Assembly (NCBI GenBank): GCA_965224095.1
Contig: OZ245039.1
Location: forward strand, 434,001-498,000
Origin: JBPEWY01 sp965224095
GTDB lineage: Bacteria; Bacteroidota; Bacteroidia; Flavobacteriales; Flavobacteriaceae
DNA length: 64,000 bases
Direction: 5' to 3'
Shown piece by piece: positions 36,468 to 45,509 of the stretch. Within the stretch, counting starts at the first letter, position 1, and every line of letters starts with the position of its first letter. The notes beneath the pieces were generated by a model, which did not search any database, had not been told where the DNA came from, and saw nothing but the letters and a program-made list of their open reading frames with translations. The position numbers and the translations under genes are program-made.

Positions 36468-39161
36468 ATGAAACAAATTTATGTTTTAGTAGTAGCATTT
36501 TTTATTAATGTTACACTCGTATTTTCTCAAAACACCATTAATGGTGTTGTAAAAGACAACAACGGAGTTCCCCTGGCCGGAGTTAACATAATTGAAAAGG
36601 GAACCACAAACGGAACCACTTCAGATTTCGACGGTAATTATACCATTACGGTAAGCGATAATGCCGTACTTATTTACAGTTATGTTGGCTTTAATACGAT
36701 TGAAATAAATACGGCAGGTAAAACCAATATTAACGTAACCCTGGATGAAGGTGTTCAATTAGATGAAATTCAATTGGTAGGATCCAGAAGTCCGAAAAGA
36801 ACCGCTACAGATACTCCGGTACCTGTTGATGTTCTGGATGTTGCCGAACTGGCCACACAAACGGGAAAAGTTGAAGTAAATGATATTTTACAGTATGCTG
36901 CTCCGTCCTTTAATGCCACCAAGCAATCCGGTTCGGATGGTGCCGATCATATAGTGCCTGCCTCGCTAAGGGGACTTGGGCCGGATCAAACGCTTGTATT
37001 GATTAATGGAAAAAGGAGGCATCAGTCTTCACTCGTAAATATTTTTGGTACCCGGGGACGAGGAAATTCAGGAACCGATTTAAATGCAATCCCGGCATCT
37101 GCCATCAAGAGAATAGAAGTGTTAAGAGATGGTGCTTCCGCACAATACGGATCGGATGCTATTGCCGGCGTTATCAATATTGTCTTAAAAAATAATACGA
37201 ACGGGTTTTCCGGAGGAATTACCTACGGTGCTTATAGTACGGCCATAGGCGATGGATGGGAAGCGGCAACGGGAGAAACCTTAAACAATGTTGAAGGCGA
37301 AAACAGATTGGATGGCAAAAGCAAAAATTTTGATGGAGAAACTGTAAAAATCGATGCGAATTACGGGGCCGCACTGGGGAAAAACGGAGGTTTTGTAAAT
37401 GTAACCACAGAATTTTTATCTAAAAACAATACATTACGTCCCGGTTTTAGTTGGAGAAAAGGATATGGAAGTGCCGGAGTTGATGGTTTTAATTTTATGG
37501 TGAATGCCGGTATTCCGATAGATGATCATACCGAAGTTTATGCCTTTGGCGGACGGAATTTCAGAGACACCGATGCGTATGCTTTTTCCAGAGAAAGTTT
37601 TGCCGACGGTGATAACCGATCCGTTCCGAGTTTACACCCAAATGGGTTTACTCCCAGGATAACGTCAAATATAACGGATGTATCTGTATCAGCCGGAGTA
37701 CGGCATACCATGGCTAATGGCTGGAATGTGGATTTTAATAATACTTACGGAAAGAATAATTTTCACTACTTCATTAAAGGCAGTAATAATGCCTCGATGC
37801 AGGATGCTTCGCCGACAGATTTTGATGCGGGTGGACACTTTCTTTCTCAAAACACTACCGGACTTGACTTTAACCGGTATTTTGACGATATAATTTCAGG
37901 AATAAATATAGCGTTCGGATTTGAATTCCGGACGGAAAATTTTGGAATCTTTGCGGGAGAAGTACCTTCCTACGCTTTATACGATGAAAACGGCGTGCCC
38001 ATTACCAATCCTGCCACGCAGGTGGTGGCAACCGACAGCAATGGTGATGAATTGCCCGGCGGTTCTCAGGGATTTCCAGGCTACAGTCCTGACAATGAGG
38101 TAGACAGAAATCGGACTAATTACGGAATTTATTTCGATACCGAAGCTAACCTGAGTGAGACATTTATGGTAGGCGGTGCGCTCCGCTTTGAGGAATACAG
38201 TGATTTTGGAAACACCTTTAACTTTAAAATTGCCAGCAGATTAAAGGTAAGTGATAATTTTTCCATCAGAGGCTCGCTCTCATCAGGATTCAGAGCTCCT
38301 TCGCTGGCGCAATTGTATTACAACCTCATATTTAACAATATAGTTGCCGGAGAATCGGTTCCGTCACTCCTTTCGGCAAATAACAGTACCGTTACCAAGG
38401 CTTTTGGAATAGGCCAGCTGAATGAAGAAAAAGCCTTTAACGGTAGTATCGGGTTTACTTTTAAAAAAGGAGGCTTTACCGCAACGGTTGATGCCTATTC
38501 CATTTCTGTAGACGATCGTATCATCTTAACTGATAATTTCACAGATCAATCTATCCTGGGGCCTTTAAAAGTAGATGCCGCGCAGTTTTTTGCCAATGGA
38601 GTTGATACCCGGACAACAGGTCTGGATATCGTTTTAGGGTATGATTTTGCTGTGGGTGATGAAGGAAGAATTAAAGCCGGGTTGATTGGTAATTTTAACG
38701 ATCTGGAAATAAAGAAAATCAATAACGGGAATTTAAATCTCTTTACCTTTTTCGGGCCTTTTTCCCAGGCGTATTTGGAAGCCGCGGCTCCGGATTATAA
38801 ATTCGGACTAAATCTCCAGTACTCCTGCAAAAAAATTGCTGCACTTGTTTCCCTAACGCAATTCAGTGAGGTAACGCTCCAGGATTTTCAATGGGTAGAT
38901 TCACCAGCTACCACACAGGCGGAAGCAGATGCACTTTATGCCGTTGCCACCGATATCTATGAAGCGGCTATGACGGTTGACGTAAGCTTGGGATATACAT
39001 TTTCAGATAATCTAAAACTTACAATCGGGGCCAATAACCTGTTTAACGAATACCCTTCTCCACAATTTGACGGTTGGACCGATCAAGGTGGTCTGGCCGA
39101 TTCCGTACAGATGGGATCGGATGGCACCTATGTTTTTAGTCGCCTTAATTTTAATTTCTAA
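36468..39161 (+). CDS. TonB-dependent receptor
   Basis: The 897-residue outer-membrane protein starts with a signal peptide (about 1-20, VFSQ). A carboxypeptidase-regulatory-like domain (about 22-95, INGVVKDNNGVPLAGV) follows, then the plug (about 100-240, with LINGKRRHQSS and RIEVLRDGASAQYGSDAIAGVINIVLK), then a 22-strand-type barrel ending in aromatic FSRLNFNF. There is no SusD partner, so it is not a classical SusCD pair. The substrate is unknown; a siderophore or small peptide is possible. A terminator follows. Confidence 0.93.
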   Translation: MKQIYVLVVAFFINVTLVFSQNTINGVVKDNNGVPLAGVNIIEKGTTNGTTSDFDGNYTITVSDNAVLIYSYVGFNTIEINTAGKTNINVTLDEGVQLDEIQLVGSRSPKRTATDTPVPVDVLDVAELATQTGKVEVNDILQYAAPSFNATKQSGSDGADHIVPASLRGLGPDQTLVLINGKRRHQSSLVNIFGTRGRGNSGTDLNAIPASAIKRIEVLRDGASAQYGSDAIAGVINIVLKNNTNGFSGGITYGAYSTAIGDGWEAATGETLNNVEGENRLDGKSKNFDGETVKIDANYGAALGKNGGFVNVTTEFLSKNNTLRPGFSWRKGYGSAGVDGFNFMVNAGIPIDDHTEVYAFGGRNFRDTDAYAFSRESFADGDNRSVPSLHPNGFTPRITSNITDVSVSAGVRHTMANGWNVDFNNTYGKNNFHYFIKGSNNASMQDASPTDFDAGGHFLSQNTTGLDFNRYFDDIISGINIAFGFEFRTENFGIFAGEVPSYALYDENGVPITNPATQVVATDSNGDELPGGSQGFPGYSPDNEVDRNRTNYGIYFDTEANLSETFMVGGALRFEEYSDFGNTFNFKIASRLKVSDNFSIRGSLSSGFRAPSLAQLYYNLIFNNIVAGESVPSLLSANNSTVTKAFGIGQLNEEKAFNGSIGFTFKKGGFTATVDAYSISVDDRIILTDNFTDQSILGPLKVDAAQFFANGVDTRTTGLDIVLGYDFAVGDEGRIKAGLIGNFNDLEIKKINNGNLNLFTFFGPFSQAYLEAAAPDYKFGLNLQYSCKKIAALVSLTQFSEVTLQDFQWVDSPATTQAEADALYAVATDIYEAAMTVDVSLGYTFSDNLKLTIGANNLFNEYPSPQFDGWTDQGGLADSVQMGSDGTYVFSRLNFNF

Positions 39162-39181
39162 CACCCATTTAATAACGTATT

Positions 39182-39206
39182 AAAGGCCTCGTAGGAGGCC
39201 TTTTTT
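39182..39206 (+). terminator. Terminator after the TonB-dependent receptor
   Basis: AAAGGCCTC, loop GTAG, GAGGCCTTT form a 9-bp stem followed by a T-run, 20 nt after the receptor stop codon. Confidence 0.9.
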
Positions 39207-39286
39207 GTTTTCGGAACTTTAAAAAATAACATCCTTCTCCTGTAAACTTACGTATATATCTTAGGAGAACATTAACATACAGCATC

Positions 39287-39820
39287 ATGAAAACAGGAAT
39301 ACTATTCGCAGCCCTTTTGGTCACTTCGCTGACCTGGGCTCAAAAAAAAGATGTAACCGATGAAACCGTTATCAAAAAAACGGTTATCAAAAGTGAAAAT
39401 GACCAGCAGGAAATGGTTGAAAAAATCAACGTCAAACAAGAGCAGGATATCCAAATGAAAGAAGCCGATGCCGAAAAAGTTGATCAATCGCAGGAACAAA
39501 CCCCTGTTAAAGTTACAACCACCAAAACCATGGAAGGTGATGATTCCGTTATGGTCACAGAAAATGAAACACTTTATAAATACGATGGAAAAGAGTTTTC
39601 ATTTACATCGAATACCATGGGATTTACCATAGGAGAAAAAGGAAGTTCGGCCACAATTCACGTCTATAAATCAGATCGTAAAAACACCTATATTATTGAG
39701 GCCGGTGGTGCCAGCGGTATAGGCTATTTTGATACCGATAACAATTTTGTTATTGAGTATTTGGGTACTGATAAAAAAACGCTGATTAAAAAAACCTACG
39801 AACTGTCAAAAGAAGACTAA
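39287..39820 (+). CDS. Secreted protein of unknown function
   Basis: The 177-residue protein has a signal peptide (about 1-19, cleavage after TWAQ). A charged Lys/Glu/Gln-rich linker (about 20-80) may be a coiled coil. A C-terminal beta-rich domain (about 90-177) contains YIIEAGGASGIGYFDTDNNFVIEYLG. No known family is recognised. It has its own transcript, between two terminators. It could be a periplasmic or surface protein. Confidence 0.75.
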   Translation: MKTGILFAALLVTSLTWAQKKDVTDETVIKKTVIKSENDQQEMVEKINVKQEQDIQMKEADAEKVDQSQEQTPVKVTTTKTMEGDDSVMVTENETLYKYDGKEFSFTSNTMGFTIGEKGSSATIHVYKSDRKNTYIIEAGGASGIGYFDTDNNFVIEYLGTDKKTLIKKTYELSKED

Positions 39821-39821
39821 C

Positions 39822-39850
39822 AAAAAACCGGGCAATGCTCGGTTTTTTTT
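39822..39850. terminator. Bidirectional terminator
   Basis: An A-run and CCG pair with CGG and a T-run around an inner GC-aat-GC hairpin. It lies between the convergent secreted-protein and ferredoxin genes; its right edge touches the ferredoxin stop codon. Confidence 0.82.
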
Positions 39851-40199
39851 ATTCCGGATGCATAAAACGCTGTTTTGACAAAAGGGTCTCTTCCGATTCT
39901 ATATGGTCGTCATCCGGGACACAACAGTCTACCGGGCAAACAGCGGCGCATTGAGGTTCTTCGTGAAACCCTTTACACTCCGTACACTTGTCAGGTACGA
40001 TATAGTAAATTTCATCGGAGACCGGTATTTGTGCCTCATCGGCATTTACCGGTTTCCCATTAGGCAATACCACATCTCCCAGCAGCGATGTTCCATCAGA
40101 ATACCTCCAGTCGTCTGCACCTTCATAAATAGCCGTATTGGGGCATTCCGGCTCGCACGCTCCACAATTTATACATTCGTCGGTTATAATGATTGCCAT
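39849..40199 (-). CDS. 2[4Fe-4S] ferredoxin
   Basis: The 116-residue protein has a first cluster motif Cys9-x2-Cys12-x2-Cys15-x3-Cys19-Pro. A second set follows in CTEC, CAAVC and CPVDC, with an insertion between Cys residues as in the long YfhL/FdxA-like ferredoxins. It carries electrons in the cytoplasm. I chose the ATG at 40199 (MAIIITDEC); the frame extends 22 codons to 40265 without conservation. It is divergent from the LuxC-type acyl-CoA reductase. Confidence 0.92.
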   Translation of the reverse strand: MAIIITDECINCGACEPECPNTAIYEGADDWRYSDGTSLLGDVVLPNGKPVNADEAQIPVSDEIYYIVPDKCTECKGFHEEPQCAAVCPVDCCVPDDDHIESEETLLSKQRFMHPE

Positions 40200-40234
40200 A
40201 AGTATTATCTTTTGTTTACGTAACTTTGCGGCTG

Positions 40235-40266
40235 CAAAAATAACGCCATTCGTAATTTTGAACAAA
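40235..40266 (-). promoter_or_regulatory. Ferredoxin gene promoter
   Basis: On the minus strand TTTG at 40266-40263, a 20-nt spacer, then TATTTTTG at 40242-40235: a full -33/-7 match. RNA would start near 40228. The -33 box lies only 4 nt from the divergent acyl-CoA reductase start codon. Confidence 0.72.
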
Positions 40267-40270
40267 TATA

Positions 40271-41332
40271 ATGACGGATTTAAACACCCGAATAAACGCT
40301 TTTGTTAAACTTGGAACTTTTTTCAGGCAATTTACCTATCCGAATTACGCTTTAAACGATGAAGGTGAAATCAACAGTCGTTTTTTTAAGCTTTTAGAAA
40401 CTCAAATTGAATCGGCTGAATCCCATAACGGTTGGTTTACCAGAGAAAATATCTGTTTTTCTCTGGGACGCTGGTCCGAAGTATTAACTTGTGAAAAGCT
40501 TACCGGCTGGCTTTCGGCGTATTCTCCGGAGCATAATACCTCGAAAAAAGTAGCCGTTATTATGGCGGGAAACATTCCCCTGGTGGGATTTCACGATTTT
40601 TTAAGCGTTTTGATATGCGGGCATACGGCATTAGTAAAACTATCATCAAACGATAACCGTTTACTTCCCGTAATAGCTTCTTATCTAGAGGAAATAGAAC
40701 CCGGATTCAAGGGCAAAATTATATTTACGGATAATATAATTAAAGGTTTTGACGCCGTTATTGCCACCGGAAGTAACAACACAGCCAGGTACTTCGAATA
40801 TTATTTCAAAGGAGTGCCCGGTATCATAAGAAAAAACCGAAATTCGATAGCAGTGCTTACGGGTAATGAATCGGATTATCAACTGAAAGAACTCGGAGAA
40901 GATATTTTCAGGTATTTCGGATTGGGTTGCCGGAGTGTTTCCAAGTTGTTTGTTCCGGAAGCATATGATTTTGATAAGTTATACAAGGCGTTTTATTCAT
41001 ATCACCCGATCATCGACCTAAAAAAATACGCCAATAATTACGATTACAACAAAGCCGTTTATCTGATGAGTCAGTTTAAGATATTAGACAACGGTTTTCT
41101 TATGTTTAAGGAAGATTCATCGTATGCCTCTCCGATTGCCTCGGTTTTTTATGAATACTATACCGATCTGTCGGAAGTAAAACATCGTTTAAAAGAAGAT
41201 GCCGAGCAACTTCAGTGCGTAGTGGCGCACGGTGTATGGGAAAATGAAGTGCCCTTTGGCAAAACCCAGTTTCCAGAGCTCCGTGAATATGCCGACGGGA
41301 TAGATACTGTTGAATTCCTGTTAAAAATCTAA
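40271..41332 (+). CDS. LuxC-type acyl-CoA reductase
   Basis: The 353-residue protein matches the acyl-CoA reductase family (LuxC, an aldehyde-dehydrogenase fold). Visible features are GNIPLVGFHDFL at 100-111, VKLSSNDN, ATGSNNTARYFEYYF at about 165-179, and Cys220 in FGLGCRSV at the expected catalytic position. It would reduce an acyl-CoA or acyl group to aldehyde using NADPH. No luxA/B/D/E genes are nearby, so bioluminescence is not implied. Divergent from a ferredoxin and followed by serC. Confidence 0.85.
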   Translation: MTDLNTRINAFVKLGTFFRQFTYPNYALNDEGEINSRFFKLLETQIESAESHNGWFTRENICFSLGRWSEVLTCEKLTGWLSAYSPEHNTSKKVAVIMAGNIPLVGFHDFLSVLICGHTALVKLSSNDNRLLPVIASYLEEIEPGFKGKIIFTDNIIKGFDAVIATGSNNTARYFEYYFKGVPGIIRKNRNSIAVLTGNESDYQLKELGEDIFRYFGLGCRSVSKLFVPEAYDFDKLYKAFYSYHPIIDLKKYANNYDYNKAVYLMSQFKILDNGFLMFKEDSSYASPIASVFYEYYTDLSEVKHRLKEDAEQLQCVVAHGVWENEVPFGKTQFPELREYADGIDTVEFLLKI

Positions 41333-41416
41333 CATAATTATTATCATATTAATAATAAAAAATTTAACGGAATTTGCCACCTTTGCATCTGGTAAATAAC
41401 TCACTGTATTTAAACA

Positions 41417-42481
41417 ATGAAGAAACATAATTTTAGTGCCGGTCCTTGCATTCTTCCGCAGGAAGTCTTAAAAAAAGCCTCCGAGGCGGTGATTAATTTC
41501 AACGATCTAAATCTTTCTTTGATTGAAATTTCCCATCGAAGTAAAGATTTTGTGGATGTTATGGAGAATGCCCGTTCTCTGGCCCTGGAGTTATTAGGGT
41601 TGGAAGGCAAGGGGTATAAAGCGCTTTTCCTACAGGGAGGTGCAAGCACACAGTTCTTAACGGTGGCCTATAATTTACTCAATAAAAAAGCTGCATATCT
41701 GAATACCGGTACCTGGTCCAGTAAATCTATCAAGGAAGCCCGGTTATTCGGGGAAGTGATTGAGGTGGCTTCCTCTGCGGATGCTAACTTTAATTATATT
41801 CCGAAAGCTTATGATATTCCGGACAACATTGATTACTTTCACTGTACCAGCAATAATACCATTTTCGGTACACAGATTAAAGAATTTCCCGAAGTACATG
41901 CTCCTGTAGTATGTGATATGAGTTCGGATATTTTTTCCAGAGAAATGGATTTTTCCAAATTCGATCTTATCTATGCCGGAGCACAAAAAAATATGGGACC
42001 CGCCGGAACCACTCTGGTAGTGGTTAAAGAGTCGCTGCTGGGTAAAGTTAACAGGGCTATTCCTTCTATGCTTGATTATCAGGTGCACATAGGCAAAAGC
42101 AGTATGTTTAACACGCCAGCCGTTTTTCCGGTATATGTATCCATGCTTACCATGCAATGGCTGAAAGATTTTGGCGGAATAGCCGCTATCGAAGAAGTCA
42201 ATAATAAAAAAGCAACGCTTTTGTATTCGGAAATCGATATAAATCCGTTGTTTGAAGGATTTGCAGCCAAAGAAGATCGTTCTTTTATGAATGCCACCTT
42301 TAATTTGGTAAATGACGATTTAAAAGAGAGTTTCGATGCTCTTTGGAAAGAAGCCGGGATTAACGGACTGAACGGACATCGGTCGGTAGGAGGATACAGA
42401 GCTTCTATATATAATGCATTACCTCTTGAAAGTGTAGAGGTACTGGTAGATGTAATGAGCGAACTGGAAAGAAAAGCATAA
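41417..42481 (+). CDS. serC: Phosphoserine aminotransferase
   Basis: SerC makes 3-phosphoserine from 3-phosphohydroxypyruvate and glutamate, and also serves pyridoxal synthesis. The 354-residue protein has the PLP Lys191 in YAGAQKNMGPAG and the opening KKHNFSAGP, typical of the family. serA follows 71 nt downstream, so the serine pathway is grouped; serB is absent here. Confidence 0.96.
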   Translation: MKKHNFSAGPCILPQEVLKKASEAVINFNDLNLSLIEISHRSKDFVDVMENARSLALELLGLEGKGYKALFLQGGASTQFLTVAYNLLNKKAAYLNTGTWSSKSIKEARLFGEVIEVASSADANFNYIPKAYDIPDNIDYFHCTSNNTIFGTQIKEFPEVHAPVVCDMSSDIFSREMDFSKFDLIYAGAQKNMGPAGTTLVVVKESLLGKVNRAIPSMLDYQVHIGKSSMFNTPAVFPVYVSMLTMQWLKDFGGIAAIEEVNNKKATLLYSEIDINPLFEGFAAKEDRSFMNATFNLVNDDLKESFDALWKEAGINGLNGHRSVGGYRASIYNALPLESVEVLVDVMSELERKA

Positions 42482-42552
42482 AAATCTCAGGAAACCCTGA
42501 TACAACACAATAAGTAAATTAGATATTCCTTACAGGATAAAAACAAGTTTTA

Positions 42553-43515
42553 ATGAAAGTATTAGCAAACGACGGTATTTCTCAGCTCGGGGCAGAGGCA
42601 CTTACTAATGCCGGTTTCGATGTGATAACCACCAAGGTAGCTCGGGAGCAACTTATTAATTACATTAATGAAAATAATGTTCATGTGGTTTTGGTACGTT
42701 CAGCTACAAAAATCAGAAAAGATATTATCGACGCCTGTCCCAATCTTAAAATAATTGGCCGGGGTGGCGTTGGAATGGATAATATCGATGTAGCCTATGC
42801 CAGGGAAAAAGGACTGCATGTAATTAATACCCCTGCCGCTTCATCGGCTTCTGTTGCCGAATTGGTTTTTGCACATCTTTTTGCCGGGGCGAGATTCTTA
42901 TACGACTCGAACCGGAATATGCCTCTCGATGGTGATTCTAAATTTAAGAATCTGAAAAAAGCGTATGCCGGCGGTACCGAATTAAGAGGAAAAACTCTCG
43001 GAATTATAGGATTTGGAAGAATAGGGCGCGAAGTGGCCAAGATTGCCTTAGGGCTCGGAATGAAGGTAATTGCTTCTGACATATATGTGGAAGATGCCAA
43101 TATTGAATTGGAGTTTTACAACGAGCAAAAAGTAATCGTTCCCATAACAACCGAACCTATTAATGATATTATAGAACATGCCGATTTTATCACCCTCCAT
43201 GTTCCGGCTCAAAACGACTATGTTATCGGGAAAGAACAAATAGAGCGAATGAAAGATGGTGTTGGTATTATTAACGCTGCACGAGGAGGAATCATCGATG
43301 AAGTTGCATTGGTTGAGGCCCTCGATAGTGGTAAAATTTCTTTTGCCGGGCTCGATGTCTTCGAAAATGAACCTACCCCGGCTATAAAGGTATTAATGCA
43401 TCCCAAAGTATCGCTAACGCCTCATATTGGAGCAGCCACACATCAGGCGCAGGATCGCATTGGTCTGGAGCTTGCCGAGCAAATTATCGATATTTTGAAA
43501 CCCGAGTCCGTATAA
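42553..43515 (+). CDS. serA: D-3-phosphoglycerate dehydrogenase, short form
   Basis: This D-2-hydroxyacid dehydrogenase oxidises 3-phosphoglycerate in serine synthesis. The 320-residue protein has the NAD-binding GFGRIGREVA near 155-165, catalytic Arg and Glu in NAARGGIIDE and FENEP, and His in HIGAAT. It lacks the C-terminal ACT domain, so it should not be serine-inhibited in the classical way. Context with serC supports SerA over another dehydrogenase. Confidence 0.93.
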   Translation: MKVLANDGISQLGAEALTNAGFDVITTKVAREQLINYINENNVHVVLVRSATKIRKDIIDACPNLKIIGRGGVGMDNIDVAYAREKGLHVINTPAASSASVAELVFAHLFAGARFLYDSNRNMPLDGDSKFKNLKKAYAGGTELRGKTLGIIGFGRIGREVAKIALGLGMKVIASDIYVEDANIELEFYNEQKVIVPITTEPINDIIEHADFITLHVPAQNDYVIGKEQIERMKDGVGIINAARGGIIDEVALVEALDSGKISFAGLDVFENEPTPAIKVLMHPKVSLTPHIGAATHQAQDRIGLELAEQIIDILKPESV

Positions 43516-43539
43516 TTAGGTTTTTACTCCAAAAAAATC

Positions 43540-43572
43540 AGCCCCGATTGTAATAAAAATCGGGGCTTTTTT
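43540..43572 (+). terminator. Terminator after serA
   Basis: AGCCCCGATT and AATCGGGGCT form a 10-bp stem around an AT-rich loop, followed by six T residues. Confidence 0.9.
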
Positions 43573-43610
43573 GTACCTTCCCGCTCCTAATTAATAAAAA
43601 CAATTAAATC

Positions 43611-44249
43611 ATGTCAGGAATTTTAGATTTACTAAATAGCGATCTCGGAAAACAAATTATAGGAGGAGTTAGTCAGCAGACCAGAACTCCGGAAAATAAA
43701 ACTGCTGATTTATTAAGTATGGCTTTACCCGTTTTAATGGGGGCTATGAAAAGAAATGTAAGCGAACCACAGGGTGCAGAAGGCCTTTTAGGTGCGTTAC
43801 TCGGAAAACACGATGGAAGTATTCTGGATAATCTGGGCGGGTTATTTAGCGGCGGTGTAGACCGTGAAGTTATGGATGACGGTGCCGGAATCCTTGGGCA
43901 TGTACTCGGATCCAGACAGCAGAATGTACAACAGGCTTTGAGTAAAAAGTCGGGAATTGACGCAGCTTCGGTTGCCCAGATATTAAAAATTGCCGCTCCC
44001 ATTTTACTAGGGCTTTTAGGTAAACAAGCCAGACAGCAAAATGTTCAGCAACCTAACCAATTAGGTGGTTTACTGGAAGGTATTCTTGGTGGAGGCCGCC
44101 AGGCGCAACCTAAGGAACAAAGTATGATAGAAGCTATCCTCGACGCCGATGGTGATGGAAATATCCTGGATGATGTGCTCGATATGGCCTCTGGGAAGAA
44201 AAGCGGAGGGCTTGGAGGTCTTCTGGGCGGACTCTTTGGAAAAAAGTAA
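43611..44249 (+). CDS. DUF937-family protein
   Basis: The 212-residue protein has two Gly/Leu-rich DUF937-like segments (about 5-130) and a C-terminal region with DADGDGNILDDV, which resembles an EF-hand or dockerin calcium loop (Asp at positions 1, 3 and 5). It ends in Gly/Leu-rich GGLGGLLGGLFGKK, a possible amphipathic membrane-binding tail. No signal peptide is evident. Such proteins are common but uncharacterised. It lies between two terminators, so it is a single-gene unit. Confidence 0.8.
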   Translation: MSGILDLLNSDLGKQIIGGVSQQTRTPENKTADLLSMALPVLMGAMKRNVSEPQGAEGLLGALLGKHDGSILDNLGGLFSGGVDREVMDDGAGILGHVLGSRQQNVQQALSKKSGIDAASVAQILKIAAPILLGLLGKQARQQNVQQPNQLGGLLEGILGGGRQAQPKEQSMIEAILDADGDGNILDDVLDMASGKKSGGLGGLLGGLFGKK

Positions 44250-44282
44250 GTTCAACGTTTAACCATCCGTTTAATGATGTTG

Positions 44283-44310
44283 AGAGCCGGGGAAATCCTC
44301 CGGCTCTTTT
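44283..44310 (+). terminator. Terminator after the DUF937 gene
   Basis: AGAGCCGG and CCGGCTCT form an 8-bp stem with a 9-nt loop, followed by a short T-run. Confidence 0.78.
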
Positions 44311-44355
44311 GTTAAAATTAATGGTTATTTTAGCAATTATTCGTAAATTTAGTTC

Positions 44356-44799
44356 ATGCGTTATTTTATATCCATCCTCGTTATTCTTTTATTTATAGGA
44401 AGTTGTGGTACTACTAAAGAACCGTTGGCTATTTCTGATCAGGAGAAACAAATATTCAATAAAACCGGTCAGGATACAGTGACCATTGCCAATGAGGAAA
44501 CAGCATATGAAATCATAATTATTGAACCGGGATTCAATTATTGGTTGAATTCCGTAGCTAAACCAAGAGGATTCTATAGTCAATCATTTTTTGAAACGCG
44601 AAACAGACTTCTCGTGTCGGAATGGAACCAACGGGTTTTACAACCGCAACGCTTCGACCCTTCCCTGTATGAATTGCAAATAAATTACGATCCGCAAACT
44701 GATTACGGGTATGAGGTAAACTATCAGCTTTATAACTATTTTATTTATTTTCAGCGGAAATACAATCAGCGACTCTCCGGCTTTGTCCCTAGAATATAA
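44356..44799 (+). CDS. Lipoprotein (DUF6146-like)
   Basis: The 147-residue protein has a signal sequence and lipobox, LLFIGSCGTT, with Cys at residue 17. The mature domain is compact, with conserved aromatic and Trp residues (NYWLNSVAKPRGFYS, EWNQR). I recall it as the DUF6146 family common in flavobacteria; the assignment is tentative. It precedes a DUF6787-like membrane protein by 30 nt, though a separate promoter lies in its 3' end. Confidence 0.72.
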   Translation: MRYFISILVILLFIGSCGTTKEPLAISDQEKQIFNKTGQDTVTIANEETAYEIIIIEPGFNYWLNSVAKPRGFYSQSFFETRNRLLVSEWNQRVLQPQRFDPSLYELQINYDPQTDYGYEVNYQLYNYFIYFQRKYNQRLSGFVPRI

Positions 44800-44812
44800 A
44801 TTTTTATTTTTG
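44782..44812 (+). promoter_or_regulatory. Promoter of the DUF6787-His-rich-receptor operon
   Basis: TTTG at 44782-44785, a 19-nt spacer and TATTTTTG at 44805-44812 give a full -33/-7 match. RNA would start near 44819, 11 nt before the ATG at 44830. The -33 box overlaps the end of the upstream coding region. It separates the metal-related genes from the lipoprotein gene. Confidence 0.75.
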
Positions 44813-44829
44813 CTTGCAATTTTACCTTA

Positions 44830-45135
44830 ATGAAAAAACTAAAAGAGCGCTGGGGAATCACCTCGAATTTTCAGGTTTTCGTCATATTGCTTGTCTTTGC
44901 AATTACCGGATCGGTATCTGCCAAAATTGCGGGTCCCGCAGTAGCGTTTTTGGGGATTACTCAGGAATCCGTTAACCCATGGTGGTACTGGACGTTGAGA
45001 ATTTTACTGATATTTCCGATTTATCAGGTATTACTGGTATTTTTCGGATGGCTTTTCGGGCAGTTTCGTTTTTTCTGGGGGTTTGAAAAAAAAATGCTTA
45101 TTCGAATGGGGCTGGGTTTCCTGTTTAAAAATTAA
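44830..45135 (+). CDS. Small membrane protein (DUF6787-like)
   Basis: The 101-residue protein has two transmembrane helices (about 15-35 and 50-72) separated by a short WWYWTL turn, and a basic tail. I recall this family as DUF6787; some databases label it after prolipoprotein transferase by error. The next gene starts 5 nt after its stop, so it shares a transcript with the His-rich peptide and the TonB receptor. Confidence 0.72.
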   Translation: MKKLKERWGITSNFQVFVILLVFAITGSVSAKIAGPAVAFLGITQESVNPWWYWTLRILLIFPIYQVLLVFFGWLFGQFRFFWGFEKKMLIRMGLGFLFKN

Positions 45136-45140
45136 TACTG

Positions 45141-45470
45141 GTGAATATTTTAAAGCAAATAGTAAAAAGTACAGTGGCTGTTTTTATGAGCCTGTCTGTA
45201 TTTTTTCCAACAGCTTTCGAAATAGAACACTTCAATTCAGAACACGAACACACCGTTTGTAATAATCATACTGCTACACATTATCACGCTTTAGATCTCG
45301 ATTGTAAGCTGATAAAATTAAAGCCCTCTCGGGAGTATTTTTTTCAAGCAACACAGTGGGTTCCTGAAAATCCCCCGGTTATCACAATTACTCCGTTTAA
45401 CTGCTATGAATTTGTAAGCCAATATCAATGCTCACATTGCTCACTGAGAGGTCCTCCTTCTTTTTCCTGA
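45141..45470 (+). CDS. His-rich small exported protein
   Basis: The 109-residue protein opens at a GTG (45141) with a signal peptide (about 1-28). The mature peptide is rich in His and Cys around 30-60: EHFNSEHEHTV, CNNHTATHYHALDLDC. It ends SLRGPPSFS, a tail I recall from proteins encoded just before TonB receptors in flavobacteria. The residues suit zinc or copper binding in the periplasm. It lies 5 nt after the DUF6787-like gene and 39 nt before the receptor. A start at a later ATG (residue 16) would cut into the signal peptide. Confidence 0.75.
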   Translation: MNILKQIVKSTVAVFMSLSVFFPTAFEIEHFNSEHEHTVCNNHTATHYHALDLDCKLIKLKPSREYFFQATQWVPENPPVITITPFNCYEFVSQYQCSHCSLRGPPSFS

Positions 45471-45509
45471 ACATTCGTTTAACTATTTATTTTTTTTAAA
45501 CTTTTTTTC

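Noticed and set aside
39182..39206. Possible small RNA in the receptor 3' region
   Set aside because: The hairpin is fully explained as a terminator, and no separate promoter is seen.
40253..40260. TAATTTTG as a -7 box for the acyl-CoA reductase
   Set aside because: It would start RNA only a few bases before the ATG at 40271, and no -33 box fits; TAACTTTG at 40221 is also unsupported by a -33 box.
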